Below are positions 1 to 9,103 of a stretch of 42,113 bases of DNA, piece after piece; positions within the stretch are counted from its first letter, which is position 1, and every line of letters starts with the position of its first letter. Where the stretch lies: contig JAEVYV010000248.1 in the NCBI GenBank assembly GCA_023392575.1, positions 1 through 42,113 on the forward strand, given 5' to 3'. Made by a program: the position numbers and the translations under genes. The notes under the pieces are model-generated. The model ran no database searches and was not told where the DNA came from. It saw only the letters and a list, made by a program, of their open reading frames with translations. The stretch comes from Bacteroidota bacterium (GTDB lineage: Bacteria; Bacteroidota; Bacteroidia; Chitinophagales; Chitinophagaceae).

Positions 1-20
1 GGTATGGGGTCACCGGCCGC

Positions 21-3000
21 TTAGGAATGTAATCCGGTCAGATAGTAATTCACTCCGAAATAAGTAAATATAATCGACCATATGGCCCACAGGCTGGCAA
101 TATTAAAGGTTAGGCTCCCCCTAAGCTTCGGAACTAACCTCAAGTGGAGTACCACGGCATAAAATATGACCGATATAAATGCCCAGGTCTCTTTGGGATC
201 CCAGCTCCAATACCTTCCCCAGCTTTCGTTGGCCCACATTCCTCCCAGGAAAGTACCCACGGTAAGGGCAAAGATTCCAACGGTTAAAGCCATTTCATTG
301 ACAATGGTCATTTCCCTGATGGAATGCTCTGTTTTTTTAGTAGGTTTTGCGCTGAACAGTATTAATGAAATCACACTCAATACTGCCGATAACCCGAAGA
401 ATCCATAGCTGGACGTGATGATGCCCACATGAACCATAAGCCAGTAGGATTTTAGCACGGGTTCCAAAGGCGTAATCTGCGGATCGAGCATGGATCCTCC
501 GTGTGCAAATCCCATCATAATCATGGCAACCAAAGCTCCCGCTGCAGGAATAAAAGCATTCCGGTTTTTGTAAAGAAGCAGTCCCGAGAGCACACCGATT
601 CCCGAAATAAATACAATAGCCTCATAGCCGTTGCTCCAGGGAGCATGTCCGGAAAGATACCAGCGAACGGCTAAAGTTATCGCATGAAGGGCCAACGCTG
701 CAATCATTATTCCCAACAATGTTTTGGTCAGCATCCGAATCAGGTGATGATACTTTGATCCTGAGGAAAACACTTCTGCAAAACCCAGCAGGATCATACA
801 CATACCCAAAATGCTGTAAGCGATCATCAGCCAAAAGAAAACGTTCAGATGATTATAGAGAATTTCCAGGTTGACTTTTGAGGCCGGTGGAACAATTTTT
901 TTACCCCAAACCTGCTGAAACTCATTTATGTCTTCAATAGTTTTATCCGCTTTGTTCCAGTTTCCGGTTTGCAAACCTTCTTTAACGCCGTTAAAATAAT
1001 TGGTTAGAAAAGCATAAGCTGTCGTGTCAATCTCCACAGGGTTTTCTTCAGAGCTATAAATCCAGCTTCTCCATGTTTGTGCCGGATCATTTTTTACCGG
1101 AATGACCCGGGTATAATATCCGTAAGCGATACTGCTGAAAATATTGAATCGTTCGGTTACCTCAATAACTCCTTTGTCATAATTTGACTGGTCGGCTTTT
1201 CGCTTACTGAAAGATTGGTTATCCTGTTTTTCCAGCTTAAAAACTCCGGTATTCGGGTCTACAAGATTGGCATAAGAAGTATAACCTTCCGCATTGGCGC
1301 CGGTTTCTTTTATCAGTTCGTCACCTCCTTTTTGGCCTACTTTGATCAGCGGTTCATTGGCCCAATAACCGGGATCAATCTGCATGGAAATAAACCATTG
1401 TTCTGAAGATAGGGAAAGCGTTCCTTTTTGATATTTATCTTTCTTGTAAATCTTCCTAAGCAGCTCCAGGGTGTGGGTATCCATCGGCTTAATCCGGCCT
1501 TGAAAATCCTGAACCAGCAGGTGTCCGAATTTTTTAGCATGAACCGGGTCAATGATCCGGTTGGATCCAAGCTCATTAAGTTTTGCAAACTGGGCGTCCG
1601 GTCCGGGTTCCTGCTGCGGGAAGGTTGTCGTATCTGTTTTGGCTGCCCTATGCTGAGCGAAACAGGGATTGATGCCGGCCCCCATCCCCAAAAGCAATAA
1701 AAAAGGAAGAAGAAGGCTTTTTGTGTGCATCTTTTTTAATGACTCATTCAATTTCCAGAAATGAGTGCCTTTCCAGAACAGCGTGAAAAACAGTCCGGTA
1801 AACAAAAGAAAATAACCAAAATAGGTAATATTTGTACCCCACCTGTCGGCATTTACAGAAAGGATGGTTCCCGTTTCATCCGGGAAATAACTTGCCTGAA
1901 AGAACCGGTATCCCCGGTAATCCATAACATGATTCATATAAATGCGATGCTGTTTCTCCGTTCCTCCATCAATAACGGTTATCTTACTTTCATAAGAGGA
2001 TGGATTATTTGACCCCGGATAACGGTCAAGCAGAAAATCATCACAGCGTAAGGAAAAATCGGTGTAAAGTATCTTGGAACCAAATCCCAAAGAGACATTC
2101 AGGCCATTGATCCTTATGGTTTGATAGAATCCGGTAACGCCTTTTCCACCTTTGATCAACAGCGTATCGCTTTCACTGCCTGAGTTTACTTCTAACTGAA
2201 TAGCGCCCAAAAGATTTTTGTCCACCGGGTCGTTTTTGTCCCCGTTGTAATAGACGATTTTTCCTTTGAAAGCGCTTTTAGGAATGATAAAATTGGTATT
2301 GTTAAGGGTGTAAAGGGCCCTGTGATTCAGCGGAGCAGACGCATTCGCTTTCATTTTACCCGAATGTTGGGCGAGTAAGGCAGAATCAGTTACTACGCCC
2401 ATTTGCTGTCCTTCCATAGACATATATTGTCCATCCATGGGGAAGGCAATCATCATGATACCATCTTTTTCCGTTAGTTGAACCGCACCCTGGACAGGGT
2501 GGTTAAAACTAAACATCACCCCGTCAATGTTTTTGATCTCACCTTCGGGAATATAATGATTCAATCTGCCGCCCTGATCTATAGATACGATGTTGAGCAT
2601 TTTCCTTCCCGATTCCGTTGTTTGAACAGAGTCTTTAGCTAACGGGATATAATCAAGGGTTTTTAAAGAAATAACTTTATTGTCGAACTGGTAGTCTTGT
2701 TTAAAGGTTCTTTTGAACGGCCATCTGGTGTCTTTGGCATTAAAATAAGACATCAAATAGGGGTATTTGTCATACCGGAGTGTTTTCTTTCCATCGCTGA
2801 CGTCCAGTTGGAAATAAGTAAGGTCGCTGATAATCTCATTGGTGGTCTGCCTTTCTTTGATCGGCATTTGCCCTTCAAAGCTGACGTAGCGGGTGATGGC
2901 CCCTCCAATAAACATAAAAATAAAAGCCAGGTGAAACACCAGTAATGGCCATTTTTCTCTTCTGGTAAGGCGGTAGGTTTTAATATTGGCAGCAAACAAG

Positions 3001-3176
3001 ACGATCAGCCAAAGCATCAGGATTTCAAACCACGTCGAATTGTAAATGAGTGTTTTTGCAGTAGGGGTATCGTAGTCATTTTCCACAAAAGTGGCAACAG
3101 CCATGGAAATGCCATATACAAGCAAAAGAACCGTCATGGTACGGGTGGAGACCAGGATTTTTTTTAAGCGTGTCAT
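21..3176 (-). CDS. ccsBA: Cytochrome c biogenesis protein, ResB-CcsA fusion (system II)
   Basis: Inner-membrane haem transporter and cytochrome c synthetase of system II: it exports haem and ligates it to CxxCH motifs of apocytochromes outside the membrane. The 1051-residue protein has a ResB-like N-terminal half with several membrane helices (about 1-110 and near 450) around a large exported domain, including the ResB-type stretch MNHVMDYRGYRFFQASY. After about residue 790 comes a CcsA half with the haem-handling WWD-type motif WGRYWSWDPKETW near residue 990 and conserved His-containing helices. Length fits the fused form usual in Bacteroidota. Start is the ATG at 3176, giving a short positively charged tail before the first helix. 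The neighbouring c-type cytochrome gene (3691-4947), on the same strand, is a plausible client. Family assignment is firm. Confidence 0.95.
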   Translation of the reverse strand: MTRLKKILVSTRTMTVLLLVYGISMAVATFVENDYDTPTAKTLIYNSTWFEILMLWLIVLFAANIKTYRLTRREKWPLLVFHLAFIFMFIGGAITRYVSFEGQMPIKERQTTNEIISDLTYFQLDVSDGKKTLRYDKYPYLMSYFNAKDTRWPFKRTFKQDYQFDNKVISLKTLDYIPLAKDSVQTTESGRKMLNIVSIDQGGRLNHYIPEGEIKNIDGVMFSFNHPVQGAVQLTEKDGIMMIAFPMDGQYMSMEGQQMGVVTDSALLAQHSGKMKANASAPLNHRALYTLNNTNFIIPKSAFKGKIVYYNGDKNDPVDKNLLGAIQLEVNSGSESDTLLIKGGKGVTGFYQTIRINGLNVSLGFGSKILYTDFSLRCDDFLLDRYPGSNNPSSYESKITVIDGGTEKQHRIYMNHVMDYRGYRFFQASYFPDETGTILSVNADRWGTNITYFGYFLLFTGLFFTLFWKGTHFWKLNESLKKMHTKSLLLPFLLLLGMGAGINPCFAQHRAAKTDTTTFPQQEPGPDAQFAKLNELGSNRIIDPVHAKKFGHLLVQDFQGRIKPMDTHTLELLRKIYKKDKYQKGTLSLSSEQWFISMQIDPGYWANEPLIKVGQKGGDELIKETGANAEGYTSYANLVDPNTGVFKLEKQDNQSFSKRKADQSNYDKGVIEVTERFNIFSSIAYGYYTRVIPVKNDPAQTWRSWIYSSEENPVEIDTTAYAFLTNYFNGVKEGLQTGNWNKADKTIEDINEFQQVWGKKIVPPASKVNLEILYNHLNVFFWLMIAYSILGMCMILLGFAEVFSSGSKYHHLIRMLTKTLLGIMIAALALHAITLAVRWYLSGHAPWSNGYEAIVFISGIGVLSGLLLYKNRNAFIPAAGALVAMIMMGFAHGGSMLDPQITPLEPVLKSYWLMVHVGIITSSYGFFGLSAVLSVISLILFSAKPTKKTEHSIREMTIVNEMALTVGIFALTVGTFLGGMWANESWGRYWSWDPKETWAFISVIFYAVVLHLRLVPKLRGSLTFNIASLWAIWSIIFTYFGVNYYLTGLHS

Positions 3177-3342
3177 TTATTACCCTGTTTCGTGAACATC
3201 AATACTGTATGTATTCGTTGGTTGATTCAAGTCGCTCGTATACGATTTTCCATTGTTGTGCGATAAAATAAAAGAAAGAAAAGGCTTTTGTAGTCTTTGG
3301 GCATCTATTGATACCAAACCGCTTTCAAGCTGAGAGGAACAA

Positions 3343-3370
3343 GTGAAACGTGAGACGTCAGACGTGAAAC
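3343..3370. repeat. Four tandem degenerate heptamers (GTGAAAC type)
   Basis: The units read GTGAAAC, GTGAGAC, GTCAGAC, GTGAAAC, contiguous and without spacers. They lie between ccsBA and the cytochrome gene. No function can be read from them; slippage-generated microsatellite is the simplest explanation. Confidence 0.6.
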
Positions 3371-3586
3371 AGCGGCTTCATTCCTTCTGTCATCAATCAA
3401 CTATCATCTATCATCCTGATAACCGTTTGGTATGATGCCTGACAGGGAAACCTCAATAACATTTTGATGGCCACCCAAAGTGTATCTGAATAGAAATTTC
3501 GTTTCCCATCATCTACACACGGTTCTGATTTGCCAGGGATTTTTTTAAATAGCACCATTTTATCAGGGCAGGATTCAAGGTAAAAA

Positions 3587-3635
3587 GCATCTCTTTAGGG
3601 GTAGTTCTTGAGGGATTGGTTTCCTAAAGAGATGC
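3587..3635. terminator. Perfect 13-bp inverted repeat downstream of the cytochrome gene
   Basis: The arm GCATCTCTTTAGG (3587-3599) pairs perfectly with CCTAAAGAGATGC (3623-3635) across a 23-nt loop. It lies 56 bp past the stop of the minus-strand cytochrome gene, a suitable place for a transcript-ending or RNA-protecting hairpin. No T-run follows on the minus strand, so it could instead be an operator. A third partial copy (ttaaagagat) lies at about 3691-3701, at the 3' end of the cytochrome gene. Confidence 0.4.
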
Positions 3636-3690
3636 ATATGAATCAGTATGTCTGATGAATCCGGGTATTTATCTTTTACACTACTGATCC

Positions 3691-4947
3691 TTAAAGAGAT
3701 TTCAGGTATTCAGTAAGATCAGCCTTTTCGGCAGCGCTTAAGTTAAGATTTCTCACTTGATTATATCTTGCCACTACATCAGCCAGGGTCTTTGCGGAGC
3801 CATCGTGAAAATAAGGAGGGTGTTGCCAAATGCCCTTCAATGGTGAAACTCTCCATTGCTTTGTAGCCGACCGCAAAACATACTCTTTATCCACTGCCAC
3901 AGACGCGTTTTGCGGATGTAATTTTCCACCGTCAATGACATCCGTAAACAAAGGTCCGGAATGACAACTGGCACACTGTCCTTTTCCGGCAAAAAGCACT
4001 TTCCCCCTGGCAGCAGCAGCCGCATCAAACGAATTAGCCGGGGGAGTTGGTGCTGAAATAGAATATTGATACGCCTGTAAAGCCGGCAGTTTATCGGTCA
4101 CCAAATCATCACCTTGTCTGTTATCGACTACCCAGTTAATACGGGCATCAGCAAAATAACCGTGCCCGTGCATTTGGGTAACAGCTACATATCTGTTCCA
4201 ATAAGCCACAGGCCCTACCGGTTCATGTTGTACATCTCCATCTCCTGTATAAATCGCTTTAGGAAGACCATATAAACCATATGCCGGTGGGATGACAACC
4301 GGGTTATTCAAACCATCATGGTTGAATCTCGGGTCGTAAAAACCTGGTCCCCATGAAGCGTAAACATCTTTTTTAGCCTGATCTAAGGCAGGAGACAAGG
4401 AGATAATCAAACCGGGGTTTAGATCTCTGTTTGGCCAACCGTCCAAACGCTTCCCTATACCAGGAGCAAAAGAATTATCAACAGTGGAATGACACAGAGC
4501 GCAGGTAATGCCCAGCCTATCCAACTTTAAAGAACCATCTTTGCCCTGACTTACCTGCCCTTTTACCCCAACAACAGCATTATTTTGTAACAGGACAAGA
4601 GTGGTTTGAGGGCTATTTAAATCAGCCTGTCCGCTTTGAATAGCGGCAACAACAGCAGGCGGTAAAGCAGAAGCATCTACCTTTAAACCCACCTTTAAAG
4701 CCGTATTGGGGCTTACAGCGGTTTCTATAACCTGGTTCATGTGTAGCTGATCTGTCCAGAATGTTTCATCCCCAAAAGTCTCATACCGAAATATTTGTTG
4801 ACCCTGTTGAACCAATTTGGGATCTAATGGAGGTAAATTTAAATTGCCCTTACCCGGAGGAACGTGGCCAGAATCATTTTTGCTACAACTAAAAAGACCA
4901 AACGCAGCAATGAGTAGCAGCGTAGGAATCATAAACTTTTTTTTCAT
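3691..4947 (-). CDS. Exported di-haem c-type cytochrome lipoprotein
   Basis: Predicted periplasm-facing lipoprotein with two covalent c-type haems. A signal peptide ends in lipobox LFSC (Cys21). Two haem motifs are visible: CALCH at 149-153 and CASCH at 325-329. The C-terminal third, with SPLKGIWQHPPYFHDGS, resembles the MauG/cytochrome c peroxidase-like domain, where a Met/His-containing loop precedes the last helices. Its role is probably electron transfer or peroxide reduction, but the substrate cannot be read from sequence. It lies downstream-to-upstream of ccsBA on the same strand, consistent with needing that maturation machinery, though the gap of more than 500 bp argues against one tight operon. 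Start chosen to retain the lysine-rich n-region (MKKKF). Two haems and export are directly visible; the enzymatic class is inference. Confidence 0.85.
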   Translation of the reverse strand: MKKKFMIPTLLLIAAFGLFSCSKNDSGHVPPGKGNLNLPPLDPKLVQQGQQIFRYETFGDETFWTDQLHMNQVIETAVSPNTALKVGLKVDASALPPAVVAAIQSGQADLNSPQTTLVLLQNNAVVGVKGQVSQGKDGSLKLDRLGITCALCHSTVDNSFAPGIGKRLDGWPNRDLNPGLIISLSPALDQAKKDVYASWGPGFYDPRFNHDGLNNPVVIPPAYGLYGLPKAIYTGDGDVQHEPVGPVAYWNRYVAVTQMHGHGYFADARINWVVDNRQGDDLVTDKLPALQAYQYSISAPTPPANSFDAAAAARGKVLFAGKGQCASCHSGPLFTDVIDGGKLHPQNASVAVDKEYVLRSATKQWRVSPLKGIWQHPPYFHDGSAKTLADVVARYNQVRNLNLSAAEKADLTEYLKSL

Positions 4948-5423
4948 GAGCTTTTGCTTCTGTTTGTTGTGAATGATAATAATCTTCCCACTGACGCTGA
5001 ATTCAATTGGGGTTACGGGTCCATAGGCTTAGAGTAATAGAATTCAATTTGGTTACAAAAAGCATAAAATTTAGTTTGCTTGAGTGTCCGCTTTGAACTC
5101 ATCTCTAGCAGAGTGCACCGCCGTTTGGCCTCCGGACCAACGGCAACAAATACATAGTCCAGTAGTCCTTCTTTTCCCTGAAGCCGTCAATGTATTTTCA
5201 ATCATTTGAAATTGGATTGTCATGCCACACCTGCACAAAAGCCCGAACGTTAGCGGCAAGCTTGTCATACTTTAATTAGTGAGCGTAACAACCATTGTTT
5301 CATTCAGGGATTACCAGCTTTAAAAATAGTTGTCTAAGCATTCCGCCACTCATCATTATAACTACCGCCGGTGACCATGTATTGGTTTACTTTCAACTAG
5401 TTTTTCACACTTAATAATTTTTT
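4948..5423. other. Divergent intergenic region with a direct repeat
   Basis: This separates the minus-strand cytochrome from the plus-strand TonB receptor, so it should hold both promoters. A near-identical direct repeat (gaattcaattggggttac at 4999-5016; gaattcaatttggttac at 5040-5056, 24 bp between them) could be a regulator site upstream of the cytochrome gene. I saw no credible coding sequence; a 65-residue minus-strand ORF at 5071-5268 has no recognisable features. Confidence 0.45.
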
Positions 5424-7868
5424 ATGTTGCGCAGCGCATTCGCGACCCTGTTTTTTATGTTCAGTTGCCTGGTTGTATTCGCACAAAATACGGGCACCAT
5501 TTCGGGTAAGGTTACCGATTCTGTGCAGCGTCCACTGGAAGGCGCCACCGTATTATTGGTGACGGGTGCGAATGAGGTTCCGGTGAAAAGCGCTTTGTCG
5601 GATGAGAAAGGCGCTTTTGTTTTAGAGAAGATAGGCTTCGGCACGTATAAGTTGATCGTCAGTATGACGGGGTTTGGTAAAGAAAGCAGCGTTACGGTGC
5701 TACTCAATGAAGAAAAAAAGAACATCAATGTAGGAACTGTAAAACTGGTGACCTTAGCGGCAAGCCTGCAAGGCGTTTCAGTAACAGCGCAACGGCCTCC
5801 TGTGGAAAGAAAGATAGACCGCACCGTTGTAAACGCCGATCAAATGGTGAGTGCCGCGGGTTCAACCGCTATGGATGTGCTGGAAAGATCGCCGGGTGTT
5901 TCCGTTGACAACAATGGCGTTATCAGTTTGAAAGGAAAGAACGGCGTGACCATTTTTGTGGATGACAAACCTACCTACTTAAGCGGTGCTGATCTGGAAA
6001 ATTACCTGCGTTCCTTACCTGCTTCTTCTGTAGACCAAATAGAACTGATGACCAATCCGCCTGCCAAATACGATGCCGCCGGCGGTGGTGGTGTGATCAA
6101 TATCCGCCTGAAAAGAACAAAGGTGAAAGGCTTCAACGGTTCACTCAGCACGGCCTATATGCAAGGTGTTTATGCCAAGACCAACAACAGCTTCAACTTT
6201 AATTATCGCAGCGGTGCGTTCAATTTGTTTGGCACACTGACACAGAACTATGCCACGAACTTTTCTGACCTCACCATTAACCGTCACTTCAAAAAGCCGG
6301 ACGGCAGCCGCCACTACGATTTTCTGCAAAGCACCTATATCAAGCCTTCCGGTCTTGCTTTTTCTGCCAAAGTGGGCGCCGATTATTATGCGGATGAAAA
6401 GAACACCTTCGGCGTGGTTCTGAGCGGTGTTACCCGAAAAGGGCAGCGCAACAACGACAACAGCAGCCGGATTTTGAATACTGATTATGAACTCGACTCC
6501 ACCATTGTAGCCCATAACACGCAGGATAATTCATTCCAAAACGGCGGTGTCAATTTGAATTTCAGAAGGCGGGTGAGCAAGAACGGGCCTGAGTTCTCCG
6601 TTGATGCCGACTATATTCATTACGGCACCGGAAATGTTCAGGAGTTCAACAATTTCACCTACCTGGCGAACAATACCATTTCCGGGCAGGACCGTTTGTC
6701 CGGTGACCTGCCGGCCGGTATCGATATCTATTCGTTAAAAACAGATTACACGCATCCATTGAAAAAAGGCTGGAAGCTGGATGCCGGTGCCAAATCGAGC
6801 CAGACAAAAACGGATAATGTGGCTGATTATTTTTTAACGGTGAACAACGAAACAAAACCGGATTATGATAAAACAAATCACTTCCTCTATAAAGAAATCA
6901 TTCATGCGGTCTATGCCAACGGTTCGCATGAGGGCAAGCGTTGGTCCATGCAGTTAGGACTGAGAGCCGAGCATACGGTATCGAACGGAAGACAGCTAGG
7001 CAATGCCGCGAAACCCGATTCTGCATTTAAAAGAACCTACACCAGTTTGTTTCCTACGGCTTACCTGAATTATAAATTGGATAGTGCCGGCCATCATACA
7101 CTCACCCTTGATTACGGCCGGCGAATCAACAGGCCTTATTACCAGGACCTCAATCCTTTTATTTCGCCGCTGGATAAGTTCACGTATTATGTAGGCAACC
7201 CTTTTTTGCAACCTGCCTACACCCACAATGTACAGTTGTCGTATAGTTACAGGAACAGGATCACGGCCGGATTCCGGTACAGTTCTACCCTCAATAACAC
7301 AAACGAAACCATCGAGATCGTGAACGGAACCTATTACAGCCGTCCGGGAAACATTGGTAAGATCACCAACATCAGCGGATCTTTGGAAGGCGATTTGCCC
7401 TTACGCAAATGGCTGAACTTTGGTTTTTATACAGAGGTGACGAACATCCATTCCCAAACCAATTTTTACACGGGCTTTCTCAATACACAGGGGACATTTT
7501 GGTTTGTACAACCCAACCTGCGTTTCACATTCCCCAAAGGGTGGACCGCCCAGATCGATGGGGTCTATCAAACCGACCTTACATCCAACCAATTCATTTT
7601 ATTGGAGAGGGGAAGATTAAATGCAGGTGTTTCGAAAAAAGTTTCAACAGCCCTGACCGTTCGGGCGGCAGTGAATGATATGCTGTACACCAATATCAAC
7701 CGCGGCATCATTAATAATCTAGCCAATACTGAGGCCAACTGGCGAAATGCCAATGATACACGGACGGTTACCATGGCCCTCGCCTGGCGTTTCGGAAAAG
7801 CCATTGCCGATCTGAGAAGACATAGCCAAAACAGTGCGCAGCAGGAACAAAACAGGGTGAGGGAATAG
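5424..7868 (+). CDS. TonB-dependent receptor / outer-membrane beta-barrel family protein
   Basis: Outer-membrane protein of 814 residues. A signal peptide (about 1-20, ending VFAQ) is followed by a CarboxypepD_reg-like domain (about 24-105, beginning GTISGKVTDS), a plug-like region (about 125-230; TAMDVLERSPGVSVDNNG and NPPAKYDAAGGGGVINI) and a long beta-barrel with aromatic-rich strands. This is the architecture of the Bacteroidota 'outer membrane beta-barrel family' TonB-receptor group (OMP_b-brl_3), which is rarely tied to a known ligand. No SusD-like partner, sigma/anti-sigma pair or TonB box is evident nearby, so substrate is unknown. Start is the ATG directly before the signal peptide. 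The final residues are not the usual aromatic terminus but a charged tail (QQEQNRVRE). Confidence 0.9.
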   Translation: MLRSAFATLFFMFSCLVVFAQNTGTISGKVTDSVQRPLEGATVLLVTGANEVPVKSALSDEKGAFVLEKIGFGTYKLIVSMTGFGKESSVTVLLNEEKKNINVGTVKLVTLAASLQGVSVTAQRPPVERKIDRTVVNADQMVSAAGSTAMDVLERSPGVSVDNNGVISLKGKNGVTIFVDDKPTYLSGADLENYLRSLPASSVDQIELMTNPPAKYDAAGGGGVINIRLKRTKVKGFNGSLSTAYMQGVYAKTNNSFNFNYRSGAFNLFGTLTQNYATNFSDLTINRHFKKPDGSRHYDFLQSTYIKPSGLAFSAKVGADYYADEKNTFGVVLSGVTRKGQRNNDNSSRILNTDYELDSTIVAHNTQDNSFQNGGVNLNFRRRVSKNGPEFSVDADYIHYGTGNVQEFNNFTYLANNTISGQDRLSGDLPAGIDIYSLKTDYTHPLKKGWKLDAGAKSSQTKTDNVADYFLTVNNETKPDYDKTNHFLYKEIIHAVYANGSHEGKRWSMQLGLRAEHTVSNGRQLGNAAKPDSAFKRTYTSLFPTAYLNYKLDSAGHHTLTLDYGRRINRPYYQDLNPFISPLDKFTYYVGNPFLQPAYTHNVQLSYSYRNRITAGFRYSSTLNNTNETIEIVNGTYYSRPGNIGKITNISGSLEGDLPLRKWLNFGFYTEVTNIHSQTNFYTGFLNTQGTFWFVQPNLRFTFPKGWTAQIDGVYQTDLTSNQFILLERGRLNAGVSKKVSTALTVRAAVNDMLYTNINRGIINNLANTEANWRNANDTRTVTMALAWRFGKAIADLRRHSQNSAQQEQNRVRE

Positions 7869-7932
7869 TACTTTGTTAAGGCAATTATTGGAAGCCCTCG
7901 AGACCTTGATGCCCTGCGCAAAAAGATGGCTT

Positions 7933-8670
7933 TTATACGGGCATTCTTTTTTTAACTTCCTGCCATTTTTGAACATTCACACCCTTGACCAGCAGCCAAA
8001 GGCTAAAGGAAAGTTCGGCCACCAGGCAGGGCACCATAATAAAGGGAAAAAGGATTTTTTCGAGACCCGGCGCCAGCAATAGGGCGGAGCTATTAAGAAG
8101 GTAACAAAATCCGGCAACGGCCATTAACACCCCAATGGTTTTGGGCAGGAAACCGGATGTAAAAATAAGATATCCTTCACCCAGGCAAACGAACCCAAAA
8201 AAGATGAGCCCTACGCCAAAACCGTAGTCGTGCAATTGCAAGGAAAGATAGACCTGGGCATAAAGGATGTTTGCTTCAACGGCCCGGAGGTAGGCCGCTC
8301 CCTGTAAGGGCAACAGGGCTGCGATCAGGTTTAATTTGTTGGCCACCAAAACACAGGTTTGTACCAGATTGAACAGCAGCACCAGCAGGGCCAGGTTTTT
8401 ATGCACGGGTCTTAGCAAACTATAGATCACCAACATGGTGGGGATGTCGAATACATGCATCAAAAGATCGGCCGCAATGCCTGCCCGCCATAACTGCGGT
8501 TGAGCCACAATGTTAGCGGCGGTAGCGGCAGGATCGCCCGAAACAATGAGCTTCTCCCTTACAAAAACAACGGAGAACAGGCCGGCGAGGATAAGAACAA
8601 GGTAGAGCATGCCGGCACTTCTTGCATACAGTTGCGGCGAGGTTTCAGCCGTTGGGAAGGTTGATTGCAT
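7933..8670 (-). CDS. DUF4386 domain-containing membrane protein
   Basis: Integral membrane protein of 245 residues with about six hydrophobic segments. The opening (YARSAGMLYLVLILAGLFS) and following 'FVREKLIV..GD.AATAANI' pattern are typical of DUF4386. Function of the family is unknown. It converges with the TonB receptor upstream (64-bp gap). A second DUF4386 member of almost the same length lies at 12834-13559, so the genome segment carries two diverged paralogues. Start is the ATG that gives a short cytoplasmic tail before the first helix. Confidence 0.85.
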   Translation of the reverse strand: MQSTFPTAETSPQLYARSAGMLYLVLILAGLFSVVFVREKLIVSGDPAATAANIVAQPQLWRAGIAADLLMHVFDIPTMLVIYSLLRPVHKNLALLVLLFNLVQTCVLVANKLNLIAALLPLQGAAYLRAVEANILYAQVYLSLQLHDYGFGVGLIFFGFVCLGEGYLIFTSGFLPKTIGVLMAVAGFCYLLNSSALLLAPGLEKILFPFIMVPCLVAELSFSLWLLVKGVNVQKWQEVKKRMPV

Positions 8671-9103
8671 TGTAACCTGTTAAATGCGGTTGGTTTTTCT
8701 AAGCTACGGCATTTATGGAGAACTGGAACCAGGGAGGGATACCGCTTCCGCGGTGAGATGGTTGCTTCTACATAAGAACCCATCGTTCAGGTGGTACCAT
8801 AACTTGATAACGAGGGTGTGGGTTAAGGCAGCTTCCCTCCCCAACGAGTCTCACCTAAATCTTGTGTAAGGGCCTGGACTCGTTGTTCTATTTTGATCAC
8901 GTTTGCTCGGCTCTGACTGTCTTTTTCTGAAATCACTTTAGGATAACGCTCAGCGAAGTGTGCGGTATGGCATTCAATAAATAGGTTAATTTTGTTGCGT
9001 CACCATCCTGCCTAAGCGTTCTTCCGAATGCCCTAATATTCAAGCCCCGGATCCTTGTGGAAGAACTTATTGAAACGTTTCTAAAACTTCAAAGAATGCA
9101 GGT
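8671..9103. other. Leader region of the transketolase gene
   Basis: Non-coding as far as can be seen. It holds copy A of the dispersed repeat (8846-8905), a small ACCGC-ttcc-GCGGT hairpin (8741-8754) and a possible Bacteroidota -7 element TAATTTTG at 8987-8994, about 110 bp before the transketolase start; no clear -33 TTTG sits at the right spacing. Confidence 0.4.
8846..8905 (+). repeat. Dispersed intergenic repeat R1, copy A
   Basis: Shares the core cttgtgtaaggGcYtGGACT / CGTTGTTcTATTTTGAtCaC with copies at 18543, 24976 and 34479. All four have the same orientation and lie 5' of a plus-strand gene, here the transketolase. This copy lacks the right-hand third seen in copies C and D. Confidence 0.6.

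Larger units (their letters stand above)
3177..3690. other. Intergenic region with short repeats and a hairpin
   Basis: Gap between two minus-strand genes. No convincing gene was found. It contains four degenerate 7-bp units (3343-3370), a stretch at 3378-3395 that recurs near 18365-18382 (ttctgtcatcaatcaac), and a perfect 13-bp inverted repeat at 3587-3635. Confidence 0.5.

Noticed and set aside
5071..5268. 65-codon minus-strand ORF in the divergent gap
   Set aside because: No start context, no conserved features and placed where promoters should be.
5411..5824. 137-codon minus-strand ORF over the start of the TonB receptor
   Set aside because: Antisense to the signal peptide and CarboxypepD domain; no own features.
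8785..8800. ggtggtacc resembling a T-box antiterminator core
   Set aside because: No stem I, no specifier loop and the downstream gene is transketolase; T-box elements are not expected in this group.
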